Assembly (NCBI GenBank): GCA_016286995.1
Contig: JAEEVA010000004.1
Span: 47,910 to 111,909 of the forward strand
Source of the DNA: Prevotella sp.
GTDB lineage: Bacteria > Bacteroidota > Bacteroidia > Bacteroidales > Bacteroidaceae
DNA: 64,000 nt
Direction of reading: 5' to 3'
Below the pieces are notes generated by a model that was given only the letters and a program-made list of their open reading frames with translations, did not search any database and had not been told where the DNA came from. This document shows, piece by piece, positions 55,633 through 63,477 of this stretch (position 1 is its first letter; each line of letters opens with the position of its first letter). A program made the position numbers and the translations under genes.

Positions 55633-57624
55633 ATGAAACGTTTTATCATCATCCTTACAGCATGTATCGCTGCCGTCGTGGCCGATGCTAAAGTACAGCT
55701 TCCCCAACTGTTTCAGTCGGGCATGGTTCTTCAACGCAACAAGCCCATCCCCGTATGGGGCAAGGCCGATCCGCAGGAACAAATCATAGTCACCTTCCGC
55801 AAGAAATCGTACACCACTACAGCTGATGCCAACGGTCATTGGCGTATCGACCTGCCCCAGCAAAAGGCTGGCGGTCCTTATGTTCTAAAGGTCGATGGTC
55901 AAGGGGCGAAGGGCGAAGGTTCTTCAATAGAATTGACCAATGTTCTCATTGGCGACGTATGGCTGCTTTCTGGCCAGTCGAACATTGACGTCACCATCGA
56001 ACGTGTCTACCCACAGTATACCGATGAAATCGACCATTTCGACAACAATAACGTCCGTTTGTTCCGTGTTCAGAATGAAACCGACACACACGGGCCAAAG
56101 GATGACATCCGTCCGACCAGCATCAACTGGAAGCCGCTGACTAAGCAGAATGCCTGGCTCTTCTCGGCTGTCGGCTCCTTTTTAGGCAAGCGCATGCAGG
56201 AAAAGACCAGCGTGGCACAGGGCATCATCGTCAACAGCTGGGGCGGCACACCTATCGAAGCATGGATCAGTGCCGACTCATTGCAGCGCGACTATCCATT
56301 GCTTGTCGGGAAGACACGCCTCTACGATAATCCAGAGTTTCTCAAGGCACAAGCACAGGCCAACGGTCTGGCTGACCGTCGCTGGAACGAACTACTCGAC
56401 CAACAGGACCCCGGCATTACCCAGCATTTCACTGCCCTGGACTATGACGATTCCAGCTGGCAGACCATCAATCAGGATAACTGGGGCTGGCGCGGCACTG
56501 GCAGCACATGGCTCCGACAGCACATCCATATTGATAAGGAACACGCAGGACAAACCGCTCGTCTGCTCCTTGGAACCCTGTTCGATGCCGACATCACCTA
56601 CGTCAACGGCCAGCAGGTGGGACGCACCTACTACCAATATCCGCCACGTCGTTATGACATCCCCGAAGGCTTTCTCCGTGAGGGCGACAACGTCATTACC
56701 ATCCGCTTCATCAACAAATACGGCACCGTACACTTCATTCCCGAGAAGCCCTACATGCTCTGCTTCGGTGCCGACCGCCAGAGTCAGAATCCCATGCCGA
56801 AGGATGCTATCGCTCTCAGCCACGAGTGGTTGCAGCACGACGGAGCCTCAATGCCATCCTGTCCCAGTGGCGATGTCAGCATGCAGAACATGCCGACCAC
56901 CCTGTATAATGCTGTACTCCATCCCCTGGCACCATATGCCCTAAGCGGTGTGGTGTGGTATCAGGGTGAGTCGAACACTGGCAATCCAGCACCATACGCT
57001 GACTATCTGCGCAAAATGATGGGCTGTTGGCGTAGCCTGTGGCAGGAGCCTACTCTACCCTTCTGCATTGTCCAGTTGGCCAACCACGACGGTCGCCAGC
57101 AAACGGGTTTTCCACAACCCCTCACGCCTCAGATGGAACCCGTCAACAGCGGTTGGGCTCGCCTGCGTGAAGCCCAACGTACCGTAGCACAAAGCGATCC
57201 CTATGCAGAAATGGCCTGCCTCATCGATCTGGGCGAGCCTGTCGACATCCATCCCCTGCGTAAGAAAGAGGCTGCTGAGCGCATCGCCCTCTGCTTCGAA
57301 CGCCTGGTCTTTGGCAAAAAGGTGTTACTGTCGCCCCAGCCCTTATCCATCAGCCATCAGTCATCAGCCGTCACCATCACCTTCGACCAACCTCTGCAAG
57401 CCGGTGAAGTGTCTGGCTTCGAGGTTGCCGGCTCTGATGGCCGTTTTATGAATGTCAAGGCTACTGTCAAGGACGACGTCGTCACCATCCTGTCGCCTGT
57501 TGACCATCCCATCAAAGTACGCTATGCCTGGAAAGACAGTCCTCAAGTCACCCTTTATGGCCTCAACAGTCTTCCAGCATCACCCTTCGAAATATCTCTG
57601 TCAGCGGCTGTCCATCCATGGTAA
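55633..57624 (+). CDS. secreted sialate O-acetylesterase-type esterase with an inserted jelly-roll domain
   Basis: A 663-residue SASA-family esterase: signal peptide (1-19), N-terminal beta domain (VQLPQLFQSGMVLQRNKPIPVWG), catalytic Ser in LLSGQSNIDV (about 113), NSWGGTPIEAWIS, the GVVWYQGESNTG block, and the catalytic Asp/His in IDLGEPVDIHPLRKKEAAER. Between the first and later blocks a GH2-like sugar-binding jelly roll is inserted (about 255-375; WLRQHIHIDKEHAGQTARLLLG, ITYVNGQQVG, REGDNVITIRFIN), as in long family members. The last about ten residues (from EISLSAAVHPW) run into antisense GH28 sequence, so the natural C-terminus was replaced by a deletion junction near 57590. Confidence 0.87.
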   Translation: MKRFIIILTACIAAVVADAKVQLPQLFQSGMVLQRNKPIPVWGKADPQEQIIVTFRKKSYTTTADANGHWRIDLPQQKAGGPYVLKVDGQGAKGEGSSIELTNVLIGDVWLLSGQSNIDVTIERVYPQYTDEIDHFDNNNVRLFRVQNETDTHGPKDDIRPTSINWKPLTKQNAWLFSAVGSFLGKRMQEKTSVAQGIIVNSWGGTPIEAWISADSLQRDYPLLVGKTRLYDNPEFLKAQAQANGLADRRWNELLDQQDPGITQHFTALDYDDSSWQTINQDNWGWRGTGSTWLRQHIHIDKEHAGQTARLLLGTLFDADITYVNGQQVGRTYYQYPPRRYDIPEGFLREGDNVITIRFINKYGTVHFIPEKPYMLCFGADRQSQNPMPKDAIALSHEWLQHDGASMPSCPSGDVSMQNMPTTLYNAVLHPLAPYALSGVVWYQGESNTGNPAPYADYLRKMMGCWRSLWQEPTLPFCIVQLANHDGRQQTGFPQPLTPQMEPVNSGWARLREAQRTVAQSDPYAEMACLIDLGEPVDIHPLRKKEAAERIALCFERLVFGKKVLLSPQPLSISHQSSAVTITFDQPLQAGEVSGFEVAGSDGRFMNVKATVKDDVVTILSPVDHPIKVRYAWKDSPQVTLYGLNSLPASPFEISLSAAVHPW

Positions 57625-57960
57625 AATCCTCCAGGTCATATTTGTCGGAAGCTTTGACATCATACATCGTCTTTGTTTCCACCTGAATATTCTTGAAGGC
57701 AATGTTGTTACAGCGCGACAGGGGCATATCCTGACGGTCGCCCATCTTAAAGAACTGAGTCCAGGGATGGATGAAGAGGAAGCGTCCGCAATGACCCGTG
57801 ATGTCTTCTACCAGAATATATTCATAGTGCTGGGGCGTATCAGGGCGCATCTTCAACCACAACACGCGGTCGCTCTTCTCGCTGTAGCAGTTACGCAGGA
57901 TGATGTTCCTGCAGTGGATGGCCTCACTACCCAGTGTCAGACAGCCTTGTAAGCTACCAA
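57563..57960 (-). pseudogene. GH28 polygalacturonase C-terminal remnant
   Basis: In one minus-strand frame the DNA from about 57950 to 57590 reads GCLTLGSEAIHCRNIILRNC, LWLKMRPDTPQHYEYILVED, ITGHCGRFLFIHPWTQFF, NNIAFKNIQVETKTMYDVKA and YDLEDFTMDG. This is the C-terminal part of a GH28 pectin hydrolase, with the G-S-E block of the active-site region. The N-terminal two thirds are gone: upstream in frame a TAA appears at once. The 3' end overlaps the SASA gene by about 60 bases at a junction. It is too short to fold as a beta-helix enzyme. Confidence 0.75.
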
Positions 57961-58036
57961 CTGCCTTTTATATTCTTTCTTTGGCATATCGCTCAATTTT
58001 TCGGCAAAGATAACTAATTAGTAAACATTCTCCAAA
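57940..58036 (-). promoter_or_regulatory. intact promoter and start codon of a lost gene, joined to the GH28 remnant
   Basis: On the minus strand TTTG (58033-58036), 20 nt, TATCTTTG (58005-58012), then ATG at 57987 opening a frame M-P-K-K-E-Y-K-R-Q-L-V-A-Y-K-A-V that meets TGA near 57938. The GH28 piece follows in another frame. A complete promoter and 5' end remain without a gene. Confidence 0.55.
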
Positions 58037-58272
58037 TTATTTCCAAGAAAAGTATATCAAGTAGATGACATTTTAACAGGGAGATATAATCCGTATCTAT
58101 TCTGAGACGATACGGGCTGTCTGCGTCTATGATGAAGAGTATTAAAAGCTTTCGTAGCCTATCGTCATCTGGCCGAATTGCCCCTTGCTGTGTAGCTACC
58201 ATCATTTCTCTTTCTGTCCTTCTGGACTTCTGCTTTAATTGTCAGCATAGAATTTAAATTTTAGTGCAAACT

Positions 58273-58302
58273 GCGGTCAACTAGCGGTCAACAGCGGTCA
58301 AC
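58273..58302. repeat. three GCGGTCAAC direct repeats
   Basis: GCGGTCAA(C) at 58273, 58284 and 58294, spaced 11 and 10 bp, one helical turn each, about 160 bp left of the tRNA fragment. Confidence 0.8.
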
Positions 58303-58421
58303 ATTTTGTTAAAAAATAGCTGATTTTTGAGAAATCCCAAATTCTGTAAGAAATCAGATTCTGTGGCTTCTGGAATTACTGCAATCTTCGGGAACCCTTG
58401 TAAATAAAGGATTTGGGCACT

Positions 58422-58451
58422 AAAAAAGCCTTAGAATTAATCTAAGACTTT
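58422..58451 (-). terminator. terminator of the interrupted tRNA gene
   Basis: On the minus strand AGTCTTAGA and TTCTAAGGCT pair around TTAA, followed by six T, directly after the tRNA 3' end. Confidence 0.7.
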
Positions 58452-58455
58452 AGGG

Positions 58456-58501
58456 TGGACCAGGTAGGGCTTGAACCTACGACCTCCAGATTATGAGTCT
58501 G
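58456..58501 (-). tRNA. 3' fragment of a tRNA with CAT anticodon (attachment site of the element)
   Basis: On the minus strand the sequence has an anticodon stem-loop (CAGA, loop CTCATAA, TCTG; anticodon CAT at 58493-58495), a T-arm (GTAGG-TTCAAGC-CCTAC) and the acceptor 3' strand CTGGTCC-A plus CC. The D-arm and 5' acceptor strand are absent: AT-rich DNA follows at 58502. So the gene was split at the anticodon stem by insertion from the right. The intact tRNA-Met/Ile2 should lie at the far end of the element, outside the window. Confidence 0.8.
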
Positions 58502-58549
58502 TTAAAGTAAGATTTTTTAAGATTTCACAAAATATTTTTCTGATTTCTA

Positions 58550-58581
58550 TTTGGTTGTTTATCAGATATTTACTAACTTTG
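58550..58581 (+). promoter_or_regulatory. integrase promoter
   Basis: TTTG (58550-58553), 20 nt, TAACTTTG (58574-58581). The transcript would have about a 95-nt leader that includes the TGTTCGCA repeats. Confidence 0.65.
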
Positions 58582-58627
58582 CAGCCAAAATAGAGAACTT
58601 AGAGAAATCTTAATTATCGAGCGATTT

Positions 58628-58657
58628 TGTTCGCATTTTGTTCGCAAATTGTTCGCA
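58628..58657. repeat. three TGTTCGCA direct repeats with 11-bp spacing
   Basis: TGTTCGCA at 58628, 58639 and 58650, each 11 bp apart, between the integrase promoter and its ATG. Placed like an operator or integrase/excisionase arm site. Confidence 0.85.
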
Positions 58658-58684
58658 AACCGCTCAGAGGTATAGCAACAGACT

Positions 58685-60145
58685 ATGATTATGAAGGATT
58701 TAAAGACATCTATCAAATGTAGCAAAGTGGACAACTGTTCGCTGACTTTAGTGTTGGACAAACGTACCAACAAGGCCACTGATGTGTATCCGTTGGCGAT
58801 ATGTTTCCAGATATCGGCAAAACGTTATTACTATAAGTTGAAGGACATGGACTATCAAAGCGAGAAGTACTTCAACGATGTGTGCAGCGTGAAAGGAGCC
58901 AAGAGTTTACTCATGCCAGTGCGGACTGAATGGCAGAATGTACTGGAAGGCTATCGGGAAAAAGTGGAGAAGTTGAGCCAAAGGCAACCATTGACCCTTG
59001 AACTCATTCGTACCTATCTGTCAGGAGAAGCGATGGAGGAACATCACGAAACATCCTTTATAGGTGTTTGGGAAGGAATAATCGCTAAAATGAAAGCAGA
59101 AGATAGGGTTGGTACTGCAGAGAATTACCAGTGGGCACTCAACTCCTTTCGGAAGTATGCGGGTGACGTAAGAGGCTTCAAGGTGGACAAGAATGTCATC
59201 AACAAGTGGAACGATGCCATGCAGAATGGAGTCTATATTGATGGAGTATTAACAGGGAAGATAGCCGATGCTACGCGTGGCATGTATCTCCGTACCTGTC
59301 GTGTGGTTTGGAATGAATGCATCCGCCAAGGATTCCTGACAGAAGACAAATATCCTTTTTCTAATAAAGATAAGACACTCATCTCTATTCCTCGTGGCAA
59401 GCGTCGCCAACAGTCCTACCTGAGCGTGGACGAAATGACGAAACTATATCAAGTTTTTACCGAGAAGAATTACCCTGATACATGGGATCCTGCATACAAG
59501 GCACGAGCACATGAGTCGTTGGGACTATTCTTAGCGCAGTATCTCTGCAACGGCTTTAACCTGACAGATGCAGGACGATTGCAATACAACCGTACTTACT
59601 TTGCCGAGGGTGGAAAGGCATTTGAGTTTATGCGCAAGAAGACATCGGCCAGAAGTAACGACATGTCTGTGGTAATTGTTCCTATCATTGAGCCGTTACA
59701 GGTTATCCTTGATGAAATCGGAGCCAAACCGGAAAAGGATGCTTATGTGTTCCCCCAGATATTCAAAGGAGTGACAGACGAGTCGCAACGTCGAAAGATG
59801 ACAGTACAAGAGAACTCGAACATCAAAGACCGTATGATTCGCATTTGCAAAGATGTTCTCGGCTGGGACAAGGTGGTGTCTGGAACCTGGGCCCGTCACT
59901 CGTTTGCCACCAATTTAAAGCTGGCAGGAGTGGAAGAACAATATATTTCTGAGAGCATGGCTCATTCTCATGGCAACGACGTGACCAGTGGCTATCAGGA
60001 TATGTACCCCTTGGAGATTCGTTTCCGCAACAATAGTAAACTGCTGAATATTGGACAGAAAGAAGAATCTATCAACATTGATAAGCTGTCGAAGAAAGAA
60101 ATGAAAGAATTGCTGCTGAAGATGATGACAGAAAAGGGCATTTAA
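58685..60145 (+). CDS. tyrosine recombinase (integrase)
   Basis: Site-specific recombinase that inserts and excises the element at the tRNA. The 486 residues comprise an N-terminal arm-binding region, a SAM-like core-binding domain (about 125-225, with FIGVWEGIIAKMKAEDRVGTAENY) and the catalytic domain (about 250-450). Catalytic elements: the Lys in FMRKKTSARS, the box-II Arg/His in SGTWARHSFATNLKLAG, SESMAHSH and the nucleophile Tyr in SGYQDMYP (about 441). The box-I region reads LAQYLCNGFNLTDAGRL, where the usual first Arg is not at the normal place, a feature shared with some Bacteroidetes integrases. It is the first gene of the element, facing inward. Confidence 0.92.
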   Translation: MIMKDLKTSIKCSKVDNCSLTLVLDKRTNKATDVYPLAICFQISAKRYYYKLKDMDYQSEKYFNDVCSVKGAKSLLMPVRTEWQNVLEGYREKVEKLSQRQPLTLELIRTYLSGEAMEEHHETSFIGVWEGIIAKMKAEDRVGTAENYQWALNSFRKYAGDVRGFKVDKNVINKWNDAMQNGVYIDGVLTGKIADATRGMYLRTCRVVWNECIRQGFLTEDKYPFSNKDKTLISIPRGKRRQQSYLSVDEMTKLYQVFTEKNYPDTWDPAYKARAHESLGLFLAQYLCNGFNLTDAGRLQYNRTYFAEGGKAFEFMRKKTSARSNDMSVVIVPIIEPLQVILDEIGAKPEKDAYVFPQIFKGVTDESQRRKMTVQENSNIKDRMIRICKDVLGWDKVVSGTWARHSFATNLKLAGVEEQYISESMAHSHGNDVTSGYQDMYPLEIRFRNNSKLLNIGQKEESINIDKLSKKEMKELLLKMMTEKGI

Positions 60146-60278
60146 GGCCAAAAAGTGCCGATAAGTTGCCAAATGTGGGTAAAAAAGCATACTTTTGGCA
60201 GCTTATCGCGCATTTTTCACGAATTTGGACTGAAATTGGATTATAAATCAAAGGAATTATGTAATTTTGTAGGCGATT

Positions 60279-61937
60279 ATGACAGAACAAGAATTACAGC
60301 AATATCTACTCACTCACTATCCGAAAGAGAATGAGAATTGTGAGTGGAAGGAGATGAAGAACTTGAAGAACGACTTCTGTGGCCATGCCAAAGATGACGT
60401 TATATCATATGTGTCGGCACTTGCCAATATGGAAGGTGGCGAACTTATTATTGGTGTTGTAGACAAAACACTTGAGATTGTTGGTACTGATACCTACAAT
60501 TATGACGTTGAGAAGGCACGTTTACGCCTAACTAGAGAATGTGCCAATCTGCCAACAGAAGGGCTTCGGGTTGAGGAATTCATTACATCTGACACGAACA
60601 AGACGGTGTGGGTCATTCATGTTCCCCGCCATATGCGGCGCCGTCCCGTATATGCCCATAATATAGCATGGCAGCGTCTTGACGATTCGCTGATAGAACT
60701 GACTGATTCCAGACGCGATGCTATATTGGAAGAAAGAGAAGTAGTTTACGACTGGACTGCTGAGGTTATAGCAGATGCCACTTTGGATGATCTTGACACT
60801 GATGCTATCAAGATTGCTCGTGAGGGATACAAACAGCGTTTCCCAAAGTTGGCACATGATTGTGATGGTTGGGAGGACAAGGTTTTCTTGGATAAAGCTT
60901 GTTTGACTATAAATGGGAAAGTGACGCGTACGACTCTACTCCTTGTCGGTAAGCAAGAGGCTGCTCCAAAACTGAACCATATTGCGCAGATTGTATGGAA
61001 ATGTTTCCAGGACGGACAGGTGTTTGGCGATATATATACCATTCCTTTTATTCGTACCACTAGCGAATTACTTAGCAGAATACGTAACTATCGGTTCAAG
61101 ATATACCCAAAGAACTCGTTGATTCCTGCAGAAGTGTGGAAGTATGATACAGAGAGTATACTTGAGGGTATGCATAATGCCATTGCACATCAGAATTATG
61201 AGATGGGGGCCAGAATAATTGTCACAGAAGACAAGGATTCTCTCAGGTTCCAAAATGATGGAAGTTTCTATGAAGGAGACTACCATCAATATATTACAGG
61301 TGAGAAAACGCCTAAGAGTTATCGTAATCCTGCTTTGGTGAAAGCAATGGTGAATATTAAGATGATAGATACCCAAGGATATGGCATCCACAAGATGTTT
61401 ATGAGCCAGAAGGAACGTTTCTTGCCTATGCCGGATTACAACCAATCTACGGCAAGCGAGGTTATTCTTAACATGCCAGGTACTATCATTGACGAGAACT
61501 ACAGCCTAATGCTTCTTGCCAACCAAGACTTGACACTAACTGACGCAGTTCTTCTTGATCAGGTGCAGAAGGGCCAGTCCATTACACCAAATGCAGTCGC
61601 AATGCTTCGTAAACGAAAACTTATTGAGGGTAGGTTGCCTCATATTTATGTTTCAAAGAACATTGCACAGGCAACAGACCAGAAAGTAGAATACTCAAAG
61701 CATAAAGGACTGGCTGATAAGCAATGTGAAGCATTGTTGCTAGATTCTTTAAAGGATCATGGTAGCTTAACAAAACAGGAAATTGTGAGGCTGTTGTGGG
61801 ATTTACTTCCTGATCAGTTGGAGGATAAGCAGAAGAACAATAAGATAGAGTATCTGCTTAAACGGCTAAGAATTGCAGGTAAAATACATAACAGGACAAA
61901 AGGTAATGAATCTGTTTGGTCGCTCGGAAAAATATAA
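60279..61937 (+). CDS. AlbA_2/Schlafen-type DNA-binding and GHKL-like ATP-binding transcriptional regulator
   Basis: A 552-residue cytoplasmic protein of the COG2865 type. The N-terminal AlbA_2 domain (about 15-140) has CEWKEMKN, YVSALANMEGGELIIGVVD and VIHVPRHMRRRPVY; the middle (about 200-400) has KACLTINGKVTRTTLLLVGK, EGMHNAIAHQNYEMGARIIV (the HN-A-x-x-H-x-x-Y motif of the GHKL-like part) and GYGIHKMF; the end is a winged-helix region (about 440-550). Such proteins act as regulators, often in mobile elements; a defence role has been suggested for some relatives but cannot be read here. A TAATTTTG box lies at 60262. Its 3' end contains the 5' arm of a terminator. Confidence 0.82.
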   Translation: MTEQELQQYLLTHYPKENENCEWKEMKNLKNDFCGHAKDDVISYVSALANMEGGELIIGVVDKTLEIVGTDTYNYDVEKARLRLTRECANLPTEGLRVEEFITSDTNKTVWVIHVPRHMRRRPVYAHNIAWQRLDDSLIELTDSRRDAILEEREVVYDWTAEVIADATLDDLDTDAIKIAREGYKQRFPKLAHDCDGWEDKVFLDKACLTINGKVTRTTLLLVGKQEAAPKLNHIAQIVWKCFQDGQVFGDIYTIPFIRTTSELLSRIRNYRFKIYPKNSLIPAEVWKYDTESILEGMHNAIAHQNYEMGARIIVTEDKDSLRFQNDGSFYEGDYHQYITGEKTPKSYRNPALVKAMVNIKMIDTQGYGIHKMFMSQKERFLPMPDYNQSTASEVILNMPGTIIDENYSLMLLANQDLTLTDAVLLDQVQKGQSITPNAVAMLRKRKLIEGRLPHIYVSKNIAQATDQKVEYSKHKGLADKQCEALLLDSLKDHGSLTKQEIVRLLWDLLPDQLEDKQKNNKIEYLLKRLRIAGKIHNRTKGNESVWSLGKI

Positions 61938-61964
61938 AATTCCGAGCGTTTCCGAGCGTTTTTT
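61921..61964 (+). terminator. terminator with a duplicated 3' arm
   Basis: CGCTCGGAA (61921-61929, inside the coding end) can pair with TTCCGAGCG at 61940-61948 or with the second copy at 61950-61958; only the second pairing places a stem right before the six T at 61959-61964. Confidence 0.65.
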
Positions 61965-62030
61965 GCGAGCGAGGATTTACCACAAACTACATAAGTTGCT
62001 GATAATCAAGACTATCTTCGCTCGCAAAAA
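61960..62030. repeat. inverted repeat between convergent genes
   Basis: TTTTTGCGAGCGAGGA (61960-61975) and TCTTCGCTCGCAAAAA (62015-62030) are inverted with one mismatch over 16 bp, separated by 39 bases. It lies between the AlbA_2 gene stop and the convergent AraC gene. Confidence 0.8.
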
Positions 62031-62066
62031 TTATAATTTTACGCGCATATTACGCGCACGCATATA

Positions 62067-62918
62067 TTAAACATTGTGAGTATTCCTATATTTCGTTGGT
62101 GACATACCGATAGTCTTTGTGAACAATTTGGTGAAGTACACCTGATTGTTGATTCCCACCTCCCTGCAAATCTCATTGATATGCAGGGAGGTGTCTGTTA
62201 ATAGTTTGCAGGCTCGCTTGATTCTGATCTCATTTAGGAACTCAAGGGGCCTTGCTGTCTTGTAGTCTCTAAAATGCCTAAACAGTTTGCTACGCGAGCA
62301 GCCAAGATGTTCTAGCAAATCGGCAATGGAAACGTCTTTTTGGATGTTGTCGTACATATACTGTATGGCCTTCTCCACCAGTTCGCTCTTTGCAGAGTCA
62401 GCTTCTACCCTCTCATTTTTGACATACCTTTCTGCTTCTATGAAACTCAGCAACAGGGCTGATGCATAGGGAAGGTTATCCACAGCATTCTCATTTGATA
62501 AGATGTTGCACGCTCTCATAAAGATATTCCATCCTCCATAAACGCGTGATTTTATATCAGTGAGTATAATCTCAGGGTACTTAGTGGTTATCGTGTAAGA
62601 AACTCGATAGTAAAAAGACAACACATGTATCATCATACTCTCAGCTGGCAAATAGATGGAACACGCGAAGCCGTCAGACTCCTTGACAATCATGTATTGC
62701 CCCTGCCTTATAACTCCATTCTTCCCGTTGTGAAAATAGAATCCCTCGCCAAAGTCACAGAAAATCAGCAAATACGAGTCTTCACTGGTCGTGGCTTTAT
62801 ACTCGAATGCCTCTTTGAAGCATCCAAACCCGTTTATTGTCAGACTCGGCACCCTACCTCCTTCGTATCGAGTGGATGCATCAATCGGTGTCAGACAGTT
62901 GTTTTTCTCTTTCTTCAT
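62067..62918 (-). CDS. AraC family transcriptional regulator of the element
   Basis: A 283-residue regulator with an N-terminal ligand-binding cupin-like part (about 20-150, GKNGVIRQGQYMIVKESDGF) and a C-terminal AraC double HTH (about 185-280: DVSIADLLEHLGCSRSKLFRHFRDYKTARPLEFLNEIRIKRACKLL, EICREVGINNQVYFTKLFTKTIGMSPTKYR). It reads toward the integrase side, divergent from the excisionase-like gene, and may control excision or cargo. ATG 62918 was chosen because earlier Mets of the open frame lie on a full promoter (62948-62979). Confidence 0.88.
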   Translation of the reverse strand: MKKEKNNCLTPIDASTRYEGGRVPSLTINGFGCFKEAFEYKATTSEDSYLLIFCDFGEGFYFHNGKNGVIRQGQYMIVKESDGFACSIYLPAESMMIHVLSFYYRVSYTITTKYPEIILTDIKSRVYGGWNIFMRACNILSNENAVDNLPYASALLLSFIEAERYVKNERVEADSAKSELVEKAIQYMYDNIQKDVSIADLLEHLGCSRSKLFRHFRDYKTARPLEFLNEIRIKRACKLLTDTSLHINEICREVGINNQVYFTKLFTKTIGMSPTKYRNTHNV

Positions 62919-62947
62919 GATTTCCTTGCATTTCGTAAAATCGCCTG

Positions 62948-62979
62948 CAAAGGTAATCATTATCACCTAACTAACCAAA
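62948..62979 (-). promoter_or_regulatory. promoter of the element's AraC gene
   Basis: On the minus strand TTTG (62976-62979), 20 nt, TACCTTTG (62948-62955): full consensus match, 29 bases before ATG 62918. Confidence 0.7.
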
Positions 62980-63079
62980 GGAAATAGCATAAGAGTCTCA
63001 AAAGTATTGTCCGAAAGTCTCAAACATGTTAAGTAACGAATCATAATTTTACGAGACAGCCTATGTGTACTGGATATAA

Positions 63080-63087
63080 TACCTTTG
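63080..63087 (+). promoter_or_regulatory. -7 box of the excisionase-like gene
   Basis: TACCTTTG, 51 bases before ATG 63139; no clear -33 TTTG. Confidence 0.5.
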
Positions 63088-63138
63088 CAGCGCATTTGAG
63101 AAAATATGATATGATTAAACAACATAAAAATTAAACAG

Positions 63139-63477
63139 ATGAAAGAAATTTTTATTGATGACCAGTATGTTGTCATCTCAAAGGATGACTACAGAATGTT
63201 GAAAGAGGAACATGCTCTTTTAACCAAACAAGCTGCTGCAAAGGCATCTGTTCCCGAAAACGTGACTTTGAAGGGCGAAGTGATTAACCCCATGATGATT
63301 GATGGCGTTCGTTTCATCAACCGTAAGGATGCTGCCAAGATTCTGGATGTTGGCTTTCCTACCTTATGGAGATGGAACAATGAAGGACTTCTTCATGCCA
63401 TCAAGGTAGGAGGGCGCAAGGTGTACTATCGTTATGATGACGTATTGAATCTAATGAAAGGAGGTAAGCTATGCTGA
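63139..63477 (+). CDS. MerR-like helix-turn-helix protein (excisionase type)
   Basis: A 112-residue DNA-binding protein. The N-terminal part (1-50) is helical and charged; the C-terminal half (about 55-112) is an excisionase/MerR-type winged HTH: FINRKDAAKILDVGFPTLWRWNNEGLLHAIKVGGRKVYYRYDDVL. In Bacteroidetes integrative elements such a gene precedes a DUF3987 gene, as here (its TGA overlaps the next ATG by 3 bases), and takes part in excision control. The assignment as excisionase is by domain and order. Confidence 0.8.
   Translation: MKEIFIDDQYVVISKDDYRMLKEEHALLTKQAAAKASVPENVTLKGEVINPMMIDGVRFINRKDAAKILDVGFPTLWRWNNEGLLHAIKVGGRKVYYRYDDVLNLMKGGKLC

Larger units (their letters stand above)
57988..58455. 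other. gene-free flank left of the integrated element
   Basis: No ORF I can support. It holds the ghost promoter above, the GCGGTCAAC repeat (58273-58302) and the tRNA terminator (58422-58451). A 63-codon minus frame at 58014-58205 overlaps the promoter and shows no recognisable domain. Confidence 0.7.

Noticed and set aside
58456..58501. Complete tRNA gene
   Set aside because: No D-arm or 5' acceptor strand can be found on the 5' side; only the 3' half is there.
60279..61937. Stand-alone defence system
   Set aside because: AlbA_2 regulators occur widely in mobile elements and no effector or partner gene of a known defence system is adjacent.
61873..62070. 65-codon plus-strand ORF after the AlbA_2 gene
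   Set aside because: It overlaps the gene end, terminator and inverted repeat; low-complexity translation.
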